Shown here: positions 1-7,043 of the stretch, piece after piece
Position numbering within the stretch: position 1 is the stretch's first letter
Layout: each line of letters begins with the position of its first letter
Source of the DNA: JBDTMC01 sp039934475
Lineage (GTDB): Bacteria; Acidobacteriota; Terriglobia; Bryobacterales; Bryobacteraceae
Length of the DNA: 13,339 nucleotides
NCBI GenBank assembly: GCA_039934475.1
Contig: JBDTMC010000190.1
Span: forward strand, 1 to 13,339
Direction of reading: 5' to 3'
Program-made: the position numbers and the translations under genes
Notes under the pieces: model-generated
Database searches by the model: none
What the model saw: only the letters and a program-made list of their open reading frames with translations
Told to the model about the DNA's origin: nothing

Positions 1-549
1 AATCCCGCGGACCGCCACTTCGAGGATGGCGTCCGCCAGCGCGGAAATTTCCGCCGTCACTTCAGCCAGCAACGCGTACCCAAGAACGTCGCGCAAGAGG
101 ATTCGAGTAAGGTGCTTTCGCCGGAACAGTGCCAGCGCTAGTGGGGCCGGAGTGGCCTCCAGACTTCCTAGGGAAGCGGTTAAGAGAACGGTGTACTCGG
201 CGGCCGAAAGGGCGCGATGCATCAAACCGGTGTCGACGAACTCGTCGATCCAGCCTGGGTGTTGCAGCACTTCATCGGAAAGAAACCGGCTGGAACTGAA
301 GAGAGCGGCCAGGTACTGCAGGCACGTATTGGAATGAGTGAGCCGGAGAAAGGCGTCAGGGTGCCGTGCGCGCAGGGCGTCGAGATAGTAGAGGGTCGAA
401 TCGGGGTCGGCCACACCAGCCATCAAGACTTCAATGCGAGTGCGTACCGCCGGAGGAAGTGTCTCCACGGTTGATTCCAGCCGCCGGGCGGCGGACGTGC
501 GGTCGCGAAATCCGATCTGTTCGAGCAGCGAAGCCCCTGGAGACGACAT
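1..549 (-). CDS. glnE: Bifunctional glutamine synthetase adenylyltransferase/adenylyl-removing enzyme, N-terminal part
   Basis: The frame is open from an ATG at 549 to the left edge, giving 183 residues of a protein that in this family is about 900-1000 residues, so the gene is cut by the window. GlnE attaches AMP to, and removes it from, glutamine synthetase in response to nitrogen status through PII; it is cytoplasmic. Recognition rests on the family's N-terminal pattern: a segment reading SNTCLQYLAALFSSSRFLSD followed by a HPGWIDE motif (about residues 81-107), then RRKHLTRILLRDVLGYALLAE and VTAEISALADAILE near residues 143-177. These match the helical region just before the first nucleotidyltransferase domain, whose catalytic residues lie outside the window. 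No good Shine-Dalgarno precedes the ATG. An in-frame GTG 33 bases upstream (position 582) is an alternative start. A sigma70-like promoter lies directly upstream. Confidence 0.9.
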   Translation of the reverse strand, partial: MSSPGASLLEQIGFRDRTSAARRLESTVETLPPAVRTRIEVLMAGVADPDSTLYYLDALRARHPDAFLRLTHSNTCLQYLAALFSSSRFLSDEVLQHPGWIDEFVDTGLMHRALSAAEYTVLLTASLGSLEATPAPLALALFRRKHLTRILLRDVLGYALLAEVTAEISALADAILEVAVRGI

Positions 550-563
550 GGTCCTGAATCTTT

Positions 564-591
564 ATTATATTCCTCGCGTGCACAATTCCAA
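564..591 (-). promoter_or_regulatory. Putative sigma70 promoter of glnE
   Basis: On the minus strand TTGGAA (586-591) is followed after 16 bases by a perfect TATAAT (564-569). The expected transcription start near 557 would leave a leader of only about 8 bases before the glnE ATG at 549. A 10-bp perfect palindrome, GTACCGGTAC, lies at 600-609, 8 bases upstream of the -35, and the -35 overlaps a GAATTG direct repeat (582-593). Both could bind a regulator, but no known operator is recognised. Confidence 0.5.
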
Positions 592-664
592 TTCACGGTG
601 TACCGGTACTTCACGCCCACCACCGCAAACCCATTGATTCCATGGATCGAACAGGGTGGCCGCG

Positions 665-1159
665 TCAGGCGAGTTCCGAGAGCAGGACAACTGGCGCGCC
701 CGGCCGCACCGTGCCCGGCTGAATGACGCGTCCATAGAAGCCGCTCATGCCCCACTTCGGCGAGCGCGGGTCACGTGCTTTGACGGTGGAGTCATAGATG
801 GCGTCCTGGATTCCAGCGCCATAGCGATTGAGGGCGGCGCACGGGCCGCGCGGCTTTGTCAGTTCAATGACCGCATCGCCGACGCGGTATTGCTGGCCCT
901 GCCGGAACCGGCGGCGATCAAGCCCCCGCGTTGTGAAGTTCTCCCCCAAGGCGCCGTAGAACAGGGGCCAGCCGGCAGCCGTCAGTTCATCCACCACTTC
1001 GGCGGATACCACTAGAACGGCTTGCAACGGGCCGCCATGGATCCGCGGGTGCGCGAACGCGTCTCCTTCCAATCGCAGTGGACCGACGAAGGCCTCCTCG
1101 ACGGCCGACTTCGGAAGGCCGCCCGGAGAGGTATTCACTTGGACGATGACGCCGTGCAT
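665..1159 (-). CDS. MOSC-domain protein (YiiM-like)
   Basis: A complete 164-residue protein made almost entirely of one MOSC domain, the sulfur-carrier domain related to the C-terminus of molybdenum cofactor sulfurase. Visible family features are the GDAFAHPRIHGG segment (residues 32-43) leading into QAV, the GALGEN segment (69-74), and PRGPCAALN (103-111) with the conserved cysteine C107, the residue expected to carry or bind sulfur or the cofactor. There is no signal peptide, so a cytoplasmic protein is expected. Stand-alone members such as YiiM are linked to detoxification of N-hydroxylated compounds with molybdoenzymes, but this protein's own substrate is unknown. It lies upstream of glnE on the same strand with a 115-base gap and is divergent from the beta-lactamase-like gene, starts 29 bases apart. 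No convincing ribosome-binding site is seen. Confidence 0.85.
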   Translation of the reverse strand: MHGVIVQVNTSPGGLPKSAVEEAFVGPLRLEGDAFAHPRIHGGPLQAVLVVSAEVVDELTAAGWPLFYGALGENFTTRGLDRRRFRQGQQYRVGDAVIELTKPRGPCAALNRYGAGIQDAIYDSTVKARDPRSPKWGMSGFYGRVIQPGTVRPGAPVVLLSELA

Positions 1160-1176
1160 AGTCCCATGCTAGGGCA

Positions 1177-1182
1177 CATAAT
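1177..1182 (+). promoter_or_regulatory. Possible -10 element for a leaderless beta-lactamase-like transcript
   Basis: CATAAT (5 of 6 matches to the -10 consensus) ends 6 bases before the ATG at 1189, with no Shine-Dalgarno between them. That spacing would put the transcription start at or beside the A of the ATG. No good -35 is visible at 16-18 bases, so this is weak. Confidence 0.25.
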
Positions 1183-1188
1183 CTAGAA

Positions 1189-2091
1189 ATGCATCGGACT
1201 CTACTGCCAATCCTGCTGGCCGCGGTGGGCCTGTTGGGAGAAACACCTCACGAAAAGATGGACCGCGAAGTTCGTGCCGGGATCAAGGACTTTCAAGGTA
1301 CCGTGCGTCTGTTCGCGATGAATCTGGATACCGGCGAGACCTACGGGATAGGAGAGGACGAGAAGGTGCGGACGGCCAGCACGATCAAGCTGCCATTGAT
1401 GGTGACGACGTTCCGCGCGGTAGAGAATGGCAAAGCGAAGTGGGACGAGACCTTGACCTTGCGCGAAGAGGACAAGGTGTCGGGTTCCGGCGTCCTGCGC
1501 GAGTTCTCCAGCGGGCTGAAGTTGCCGCTTCGGGACGTGGTTCACATGATGATCGTAGTGAGCGACAACACGGCAACCAACATGGTGATTGAGCGGATCA
1601 CTGCCGATGCCGTGAACGCCGAGATGGACCGATATGGGTTGAAAGCCACCCGCTCCATGCGGAAGGTTTTGGGCGACGGGACCAAATTGAAAGAACCAGG
1701 CGGGTTGAGTGCCGCGGGAAAGCTGACTGAGAATAAACGGTTCGGTCTGGGCTCCACCACGCCGCGTGAGATGGTGACGTTATTGGAGAAATTGGAGCGC
1801 GGCGAGATCGTGACCCCGGCGGCATCCAAAGAAATGATTGCGATTCTGAAGCGCCAGCAGTTTAAGGACGGCATCGGGCGGCATGTGGATGATGAATGGG
1901 TAGCGAGTAAGTCAGGTTCGCTCGACGCGCTGCGCAGCGACGTGGGACTGGTGTATTCGCCCAACGGTCGGGTGGCGCTGGCGATCACCGTGGACGACAT
2001 GCCGAAGGTGGATTACTCGCCGGACAACGTGGGAAATTTGTTGATCAGCAGACTGACAGAGGAGATCCTGCGCGGCTTGGCAAGGCGGTGA
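1189..2091 (+). CDS. Exported class A beta-lactamase-related serine hydrolase
   Basis: A 300-residue protein with a short signal peptide (hydrophobic residues 4-17) and the serine beta-lactamase/DD-peptidase fold. The active-site serine and lysine are in S64-T-I-K67, the SDN loop is S125-D-N127, and the third box is K241-S-G243 rather than the usual KTG. The 61-residue distance between S64 and S125 fits class A (60 in TEM). The omega loop is odd: the class A motif ExxLN, which carries the general-base glutamate, is not found in the stretch between residue 150 and TTPREM (190-195). The only nearby acidic candidates are E169 and E181. It may be a true beta-lactamase of a divergent lineage, or a penicillin-interacting hydrolase or peptidase of the periplasm. 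The gene is alone on its strand, convergent with hppA, and its stop codon lies in a long inverted repeat. Confidence 0.85.
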   Translation: MHRTLLPILLAAVGLLGETPHEKMDREVRAGIKDFQGTVRLFAMNLDTGETYGIGEDEKVRTASTIKLPLMVTTFRAVENGKAKWDETLTLREEDKVSGSGVLREFSSGLKLPLRDVVHMMIVVSDNTATNMVIERITADAVNAEMDRYGLKATRSMRKVLGDGTKLKEPGGLSAAGKLTENKRFGLGSTTPREMVTLLEKLERGEIVTPAASKEMIAILKRQQFKDGIGRHVDDEWVASKSGSLDALRSDVGLVYSPNGRVALAITVDDMPKVDYSPDNVGNLLISRLTEEILRGLARR

Positions 2092-2114
2092 CAGACGAAC
2101 TGTCACCGCCTTGC
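2080..2114. terminator. Perfect 15-bp inverted repeat between convergent genes
   Basis: GCAAGGCGGTGACAG (2080-2094) and its exact reverse complement (2100-2114) flank a 5-base loop. The left arm contains the TGA stop of the plus-strand gene (2089-2091), and the repeat ends 10 bases before the stop of hppA (2125-2127). Neither side has a T-tract, so it is not a classical intrinsic terminator. Position and strength suggest a bidirectional terminator or an mRNA 3'-end stabiliser serving both genes. Confidence 0.65.
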
Positions 2115-2124
2115 ATGCCGATTG

Positions 2125-4626
2125 CTAGTCTTTCACGTGCGACGATCCGATACGCATTCCGTAGAACGAACGATGCACGAAGAACATCGAGATGATCAAG
2201 AACACGGCAGCCAGGACCCAGCCCAATTGGGGGCCGTTCTGGCGTTCCAGGGAGACCGCTAAGTCCACGGCCAGTAAGCCGAACAGTGTCGTGAACTTGA
2301 TGATCGGATTCAAGGCTACAGAGGAGGTGTCCTTGAACGGATCGCCCACTGTGTCGCCCACCACCGTAGCCGCATGCAGTTCCGTGCCCTTCATCTTCAG
2401 CTCCACTTCGACAACCTTCTTCGCGTTGTCCCAGGCGCCGCCCGCATTGGCCATGAAGATGGCTTGGAACAGACCGAAGATGGCGATCGAGATCAGGTAA
2501 CCGATGAAGAAGTAGGGTTCGATGAACGCGAACCCTAGGGTTCCGAAGAAAACGGTGAGGAAGATGTTAAGCATGCCCTTCTGCGCGTACTGAGTGCAGA
2601 TGGCCACCACCTTCTTCGAATCTTCGACCGAGGCTTTCGCGGCGCTCTCTAGGTTGATGTTGCGTTTGATGAACTCCACCGCGCGGTAAGCACCCGTGGA
2701 GACGGCCTGCGTTGAGGCGCCTGTGAACCAGTAGATCATGGCGCCGCCGGCGATTAAGCCAAGGAAGAACGGTGCATGGATGATGGACAGGTTCGCCAGC
2801 AGTTCCGGCTTCAATCCGTGGGTGAGGCCGAGGATGATGGAGAAGATCATGGTGGTGGCGCCCACAACGGCGGTGCCAATCAGCACTGGCTTCGAAGTCG
2901 CCTTGAAGGTATTGCCCGCGCCGTCATTCTCTTCCAGGTAGTCTTTGCCCTTTTCGAAGTTGGGTGTGAAACCGAAGTTCTTCTGGATGTCGGCTTCGAT
3001 ATTCGGAATCGTCTCGATAGTGGAGAGCTCAAATACGCTCTGGGCGTTGTCAGTGACGGGACCGTAGCTGTCCACGGCGATCGTTACCGGGCCCATACCG
3101 AGGAATCCAAAGGCCACCAATCCGAATGCGAACACGGCCGGGGCCAGCATGATTGCTCCCAGGCCGAGGGTGCTGACGGCATAAGCGATGCTCATCAGAA
3201 CCAGAATCGCCATGCCCAGCCAGTAGGCGCTGAAGTTGCCTGCGACGAAGCCGGAAAGGATAGTGAGGGACGCGCCGCCTTCGCGGGCCGACGCGACGAT
3301 CTCGCGCACGTGGCTAGAACTCGTGGAAGTGAAAATCTTCACGAATTCGGGGATGATCGCTCCGGCGAGAGTGCCGCAGGTAATCACGGTGGCGAGCTTC
3401 CACCATAGTGATGAGTCGCCGTTGAGATCGGGAATGATGAAGTAGCTGACGATGTACGTGAGAACAACGCTGAGGACGGAGGTGAGCCACACCAGGCTGG
3501 TGAGGGGGGCTTCAAAGTCCATCTTGTCCACGTTGGAGTACTTTGCTTTCGCAATACCGGCATTGATGAAATAGCTGACTCCGCTGGCAATCATCATCAT
3601 GACGCGCATGGTGAAGATCCAGACCAGCAACTGAACCTGGACGATGGGGAGACCGTCGCCTGTGACCGGATTCTTCACACCCAACAGGATGAAGGTGATC
3701 AGCGCGACGCCAGTGACGCCGTAGGTTTCAAAGCCGTCGGCAGATGGGCCAACCGAATCGCCCGCGTTGTCGCCCACGCAGTCGGCAATCACGCCGGGGT
3801 TGCGGGCGTCGTCTTCTTTGATTTTGAAGACGATCTTCATGAGGTCGGCGCCGATGTCGGCGATCTTCGTGAAGATGCCGCCGGCCACGCGCAAGGCGGC
3901 CGCGCCCAAGCTCTCACCGATCGCGAACCCGATAAAGCAGGATCCGGCCAGATTGCCTGGGATGAAGAGCAAAATGAAGAGCATGATCAGCAGTTCCACT
4001 GAGATCAGCAGCATGCCAATGCTCATGCCGGCCTGCAACGGGATGTCGTAGCAGGGGTATGGCTTGCCGCGCAGGCTGGCGAACGCCGCCCGCGAGTTGG
4101 CGAACGTGTTCACACGCATGCCGAAAGCCGCCACCATGTAACTGCCGGCGATTCCAATCAGGCTGAACACCAGAATGATCGCAACCTTGTAGAGAGCCAT
4201 TGACTGGAGGAAGCCGAAATAGAAGACGATGATGGCGCCTATAAAACACTCCAGCAGCATGAGAAACTTACCCTGCGTGGCGAGGTAGGTTTTGCAGGTC
4301 TCATAGATGAGCTCAGAGACCTCGAGCATGGATGAATGGACCGGCATGTTCTTCAGCCGGTTATAGATAATCAGACCGAAAATCATACCGAGCGCGCTGA
4401 CCAGCAGGCCCACCATGAGCAGCGTGCGGCCGCCGATTCCACCCAGAAAGGTGGCGGTATTCAGATCCGGAAGGACGAGATTGGCTTCGCCGCCACCGCT
4501 TTGTTCCTGGGCTAGCGCCGGTAGGGCACAGATAGCCAGGACCATCAAAAGCGGCCAAAGGCGAAGCGCATTTGCGATTCCGGCGCGCACCCGTAGGGCA
4601 CCCGGAGTCTGGGAAAACAGTGACAT
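2125..4626 (-). CDS. hppA: Membrane-bound proton-translocating pyrophosphatase, divergent type
   Basis: An 833-residue polytopic protein that hydrolyses PPi and pumps ions across the inner membrane. PPi/Mg-binding motifs are present: D257-IGAD and EDDARNP (271-277), then DCVGDNAGD (282-290) with FETY (299-302), and near the C-terminus GGAWDNAKK (D733) and GDTVGDPFKD (757-766). K575, in GNTFKATSK, sits where a lysine marks K+-independent enzymes. The usual GKVE sequence after DIGAD is replaced (LMKIVFK), and an extra stretch of about 25 residues separates TDNA from GNT. These features suit the divergent H+-PPase subfamily known from Chlorobium limicola and Cellulomonas fimi rather than canonical HppA. 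A signal-peptide-like segment (about residues 22-40, ending ALPALA) precedes the first membrane helix. The ATG at 4626 has an AGGAG Shine-Dalgarno (4636-4640, 9-base spacing); the TTG at 4656 is less likely. Transcription is probably from its own promoter. Confidence 0.93.
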   Translation of the reverse strand: MSLFSQTPGALRVRAGIANALRLWPLLMVLAICALPALAQEQSGGGEANLVLPDLNTATFLGGIGGRTLLMVGLLVSALGMIFGLIIYNRLKNMPVHSSMLEVSELIYETCKTYLATQGKFLMLLECFIGAIIVFYFGFLQSMALYKVAIILVFSLIGIAGSYMVAAFGMRVNTFANSRAAFASLRGKPYPCYDIPLQAGMSIGMLLISVELLIMLFILLFIPGNLAGSCFIGFAIGESLGAAALRVAGGIFTKIADIGADLMKIVFKIKEDDARNPGVIADCVGDNAGDSVGPSADGFETYGVTGVALITFILLGVKNPVTGDGLPIVQVQLLVWIFTMRVMMMIASGVSYFINAGIAKAKYSNVDKMDFEAPLTSLVWLTSVLSVVLTYIVSYFIIPDLNGDSSLWWKLATVITCGTLAGAIIPEFVKIFTSTSSSHVREIVASAREGGASLTILSGFVAGNFSAYWLGMAILVLMSIAYAVSTLGLGAIMLAPAVFAFGLVAFGFLGMGPVTIAVDSYGPVTDNAQSVFELSTIETIPNIEADIQKNFGFTPNFEKGKDYLEENDGAGNTFKATSKPVLIGTAVVGATTMIFSIILGLTHGLKPELLANLSIIHAPFFLGLIAGGAMIYWFTGASTQAVSTGAYRAVEFIKRNINLESAAKASVEDSKKVVAICTQYAQKGMLNIFLTVFFGTLGFAFIEPYFFIGYLISIAIFGLFQAIFMANAGGAWDNAKKVVEVELKMKGTELHAATVVGDTVGDPFKDTSSVALNPIIKFTTLFGLLAVDLAVSLERQNGPQLGWVLAAVFLIISMFFVHRSFYGMRIGSSHVKD

Positions 4627-4750
4627 GAATTGACTCTCCTGCGGTTGAGTAAACAAGCAGATCGTCTGAGATTTCCGGTGCGTGGGAAGATATTTCGAAC
4701 CGCCCGGCGTTTCGTCTTGCCAGGCTCACCAGTCCCCGACCTGTAAAAGG

Positions 4751-4777
4751 TATATCTCAGCCTTGCACGAGATGCAA
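4751..4777 (-). promoter_or_regulatory. hppA: Putative hppA promoter
   Basis: On the minus strand TTGCAT (4772-4777) is followed after 17 bases by TATACC (4749-4754). The match is moderate (3 of 6 and 4 of 6). The -35 lies inside one arm of an inverted repeat, so a bound protein would compete with RNA polymerase. Confidence 0.3.
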
Positions 4778-4792
4778 GTGTGTGACCACACT
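4763..4792. repeat. Two abutting perfect inverted repeats upstream of hppA
   Basis: TTGCA-CGAGA-TGCAA (4763-4777) and AGTGTG-TGAC-CACACT (4777-4792) share one base and lie next to each other at the putative -35 of hppA. Two adjoining dyads at a promoter are typical of operators, but the binding protein is not recognisable from the sequence. Confidence 0.45.
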
Positions 4793-4913
4793 ATCGCAAT
4801 TTAGCGCAATGGTGTAAACATTTTAAATACAGGGAGTTGGAAGTATTTCGGATTTTGGGGCCAAACGGCCTGGAAACACGAAGATGGGGCTTATCACCCA
4901 ATCGGACGGGAAA

Positions 4914-4930
4914 ATCGCCTGATTGGCGAT
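4914..4930 (-). terminator. Weak hairpin after rlmI
   Basis: ATCGCC and GGCGAT pair around a 5-base loop 4 bases beyond the rlmI stop. On the transcribed strand three further Ts follow the stem before a run of C. The 6-bp stem and short T run make it at best a partial terminator. Confidence 0.4.
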
Positions 4931-4934
4931 CGCG

Positions 4935-6101
4935 CTACACCACTTCGAGAATCAGGCACTTCAGGTACAGCGTCTCGGGCACTGTAAGTAGGATGGGGTG
5001 GTCTTGAGATTGGGAGCGGCGTTCCAGGACGCGCAGGGAGCGGCCCGTGTCGAGCGCGGCGGCGGCGACGGTTTCGAGCAGCAACGCCTCTCCAAAGTGG
5101 TGGGAGCAGGAGCACGTGATCAGGATGCCGCCCGGCTCCAAGAGGCGCAACGCGCGGAGGTTGATCTCCTTGTATCCGCGAGTGGCGGCTTCCAGGTGAG
5201 CGCGGCTTTTTGCGAAGGCGGGCGGATCCAGGACGATGGTTCCGAAGCGGCGGCCGGCTGAGTCGTAGCTGCCCAGCAGATCGAAGACGTTGGCTTCGCG
5301 GAAATGAACGTTGGTTATGGCGTTGTGGTCGCGATTGGCGGCGGCCGTCGCCAGCGCTTCCGCGGAACTATCCACTGCTTCTACGTGCTCGCAGTGAGGA
5401 GCCATATGGAGCGCGAAGCCGCCTGTGCTGGTAAAAGTGTCGAGGGCACGTCCATGAGCGTAGCGGGCCGCCGCGAGGTAGTTCTCCCGCTGGTCGAGGA
5501 AGACGCCCGTCTTCTGGCCGCCCGTAAGATTCGCCTCCCATTCCAGATTGTTCATACGGAAACGGACCCGGTCGGGAACCTCTCCCGCGGCGACACGGTT
5601 CTCGAGTGGCAGTGATTCGTGGGTGCGAACCGCGACATCGTTCCTGAGAACAATTCCGTGTGGCTGGACGAGTTCGGTAAGGACGTCGAGGATCAGATCC
5701 TTGTCACGGTCCATACCCTGATCGAGCGTTTGGACTACCAGGTAGTCGCCATAGCGGTCCACGATGAGGCCCGGCAGCAGATCGCCTTCGCCATGCACCA
5801 GCCGATAGGCCTCGCTGTCCTGGACAACGCGCCGGCGATGCGCGAGCGCCGCTGCGAGGCGGGTCTTGTAGAAGGCGCGGTCAATGACTTCCGCACGTGG
5901 AGATAACAACCGCAGGCAGATCTGGGAGGTGGAACTGAAATGGGCTATTCCGAGCAGGCGTCCGCCAGGCGCGGCCACCCTCACGGCATCGCCCGGTTTG
6001 GCGTCGCCCCGGTCGATGACGTCGCTCGAATAAATCCAGACGTGGCCGGACAGAAAACGGTCCGCGCCTCGGCGCGAGACGCGGACTGTAGGCTCACTCA
6101 A
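4935..6101 (-). CDS. rlmI: 23S rRNA (cytosine-C5) methyltransferase, RlmI family
   Basis: A 388-residue cytoplasmic SAM-dependent methyltransferase of the class that makes m5C in 23S rRNA (position 1962 in E. coli). It has an N-terminal PUA RNA-binding domain (about 4-80), a linking region with the GEGD-LLPGLIVDRYGD signature (104-119), and a Rossmann-type catalytic domain. Key motifs are GQKTG (195-199) with FLDQREN (201-207), the SAM loop DTFTSTGGFALH (221-232), LDPPAFAKS (291-299) and TCSCSHH (329-335) with the candidate catalytic cysteines C330 and C332. The SAM loop usually reads DxFCYTGGF, so two positions differ here. The start is a TTG at 6101 that overlaps the htpX stop (TTGA). This frame gives the family's normal N-terminus, no ATG occurs before residue 130, and AGG lies 8 bases upstream. 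Expression is therefore probably coupled to htpX. Confidence 0.9.
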   Translation of the reverse strand: MSEPTVRVSRRGADRFLSGHVWIYSSDVIDRGDAKPGDAVRVAAPGGRLLGIAHFSSTSQICLRLLSPRAEVIDRAFYKTRLAAALAHRRRVVQDSEAYRLVHGEGDLLPGLIVDRYGDYLVVQTLDQGMDRDKDLILDVLTELVQPHGIVLRNDVAVRTHESLPLENRVAAGEVPDRVRFRMNNLEWEANLTGGQKTGVFLDQRENYLAAARYAHGRALDTFTSTGGFALHMAPHCEHVEAVDSSAEALATAAANRDHNAITNVHFREANVFDLLGSYDSAGRRFGTIVLDPPAFAKSRAHLEAATRGYKEINLRALRLLEPGGILITCSCSHHFGEALLLETVAAAALDTGRSLRVLERRSQSQDHPILLTVPETLYLKCLILEVV

Positions 6102-6946
6102 CGAATGGCCTGCAGACGGGCGATCCGTTCTTCGGTAGAAGGATGAGTGGAGAAGATCCGCATCAGGCTCTGACCGCTAAACGGCTTGATGATGAACATA
6201 TGAGCTGTAGCGGCGTTGGCCTCCAGCGGAATGCGCTGCGACCACGTTTCCAGTTTGGTGAGGGCCGAAACCAAGCCGTGCGGCGTACCGGTGTACTTGG
6301 CCGCGGCGGCGTCGGCGGAAAACTCCCGCGTCCGCGAAATGGCCATTTGGATGAGCATCGCGGCGATGGGTCCCAGGATCAGCATCAGGATCGCGCCTGC
6401 TGCGCCTCCGCCCCCGCCTTCGCGATCGTCGCGCCGGTCGCCTCCGAACCAGAAAGCCATTCGAGCCATCGTGGTGATAGCGGCGGCAAGCGTCGCGGCG
6501 ACAGAGCTAATGAGGATGTCGCGGTGGAGTACGTGGCCCAACTCGTGCGCGATCACGCCTTCTAACTCGCTGTCGCTCATGAGGTTTAAGACCCCCGCAG
6601 TGAGTGCGACCGAGGCGTGCTTGGGATCACGGCCGGTGGCGAATGCGTTCGGCGATTCCTCGTTGATCACCCAGAGCTTAGGCATCGGCAACTCCATCCG
6701 CTGGGTCAGATTGAACACCATCGGGCCGAGCCGGTTCCAGATTTCGCGATTCTCGGTTTCGCTTACGGGCTGCGCGGAATACATCGCCAGCGCCATCTTG
6801 TCGGAGAAGAAGTAGCTGAAAAAGTTCATGCCGACTGCCAGGGCAAGACCGATATATAGGCCATTATGCCCGCCGAAGTACTCCCCGGCCAGCAAGAGCA
6901 GTCCGCTCATCAAACCCAACAACAAGACGGTCTTCACGCCGTTCAT
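6098..6946 (-). CDS. htpX: Membrane zinc metalloprotease HtpX (M48 family)
   Basis: A 282-residue inner-membrane protease of the HtpX group, which degrades misfolded or damaged membrane proteins. It has two N-terminal membrane helices (about 5-21 and 28-47), the zinc motif H134-E-L-G-H138 with catalytic E135, a membrane pair (about 145-165 and 184-203) separated by a Gly/Asp/Arg-rich loop, and the third zinc ligand E208 in SRTREFSAD. Length and order match the family. The ATG at 6946 is chosen because GTGAGG lies 5 bases upstream and the protein then begins with the membrane helix; a TTG at 6997 would add 17 residues and overlap the hsp20 terminator. It lies downstream of hsp20 but behind a strong terminator, so it probably has its own promoter in 6947-6997, where only weak elements are seen. 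Confidence 0.93.
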   Translation of the reverse strand: MNGVKTVLLLGLMSGLLLLAGEYFGGHNGLYIGLALAVGMNFFSYFFSDKMALAMYSAQPVSETENREIWNRLGPMVFNLTQRMELPMPKLWVINEESPNAFATGRDPKHASVALTAGVLNLMSDSELEGVIAHELGHVLHRDILISSVAATLAAAITTMARMAFWFGGDRRDDREGGGGGAAGAILMLILGPIAAMLIQMAISRTREFSADAAAAKYTGTPHGLVSALTKLETWSQRIPLEANAATAHMFIIKPFSGQSLMRIFSTHPSTEERIARLQAIR

Positions 6947-6997
6947 AAAAGCCTCACTACCTTCGATTTTCTCATACCCGACGTCCGGACAAAGCAA

Positions 6998-7021
6998 AAG
7001 GCGGGCCGCTGGGCCCGCCTT
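6998..7021 (-). terminator. Rho-independent terminator of hsp20
   Basis: AAGGCGGGCC (6998-7007) and GGCCCGCCTT (7012-7021) form a perfect 10-bp GC-rich stem with a 4-base loop. On the minus strand it is followed by TTGCTTTG, a moderate T-rich tail. It begins 22 bases after the hsp20 stop, separating hsp20 from htpX. Confidence 0.85.
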
Positions 7022-7043
7022 GCTCAGTCTTGGTCGTGCTCTG

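Larger units (their letters stand above)
4627..4934 (-). promoter_or_regulatory. Intergenic regulatory region and leader of hppA
   Basis: These 308 bases hold no gene. Reading on the minus strand they contain a short hairpin after rlmI, an A/T-rich stretch (about 4811-4832), a pair of CGCAAT repeats (plus-strand 4795-4800 and 4805-4810, one helical turn apart), two adjacent inverted repeats, a putative promoter, and a leader of about 120 bases. The leader has a possible hairpin: arms 4702-4708 and 4719-4725, 7 bp with one G-T pair, 10-base loop. It ends in the hppA Shine-Dalgarno. No known riboswitch consensus is recognised. Confidence 0.5.

Noticed and set aside
2776..3408. Open frame of 210 codons on the plus strand inside hppA
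   Set aside because: The opposite strand encodes conserved pyrophosphatase motifs throughout. The plus-strand product is low-complexity and motif-free.
4627..4656. Ten-codon N-terminal extension of hppA from a TTG at 4656
   Set aside because: The ATG at 4626 has an AGGAG at good spacing, and the extension would be translated through that Shine-Dalgarno.
4627..4760. Possible riboswitch in the hppA leader
   Set aside because: The leader can form a GC stem, but I found no match to fluoride, guanidine, cyclic dinucleotide or other riboswitch cores that I know.
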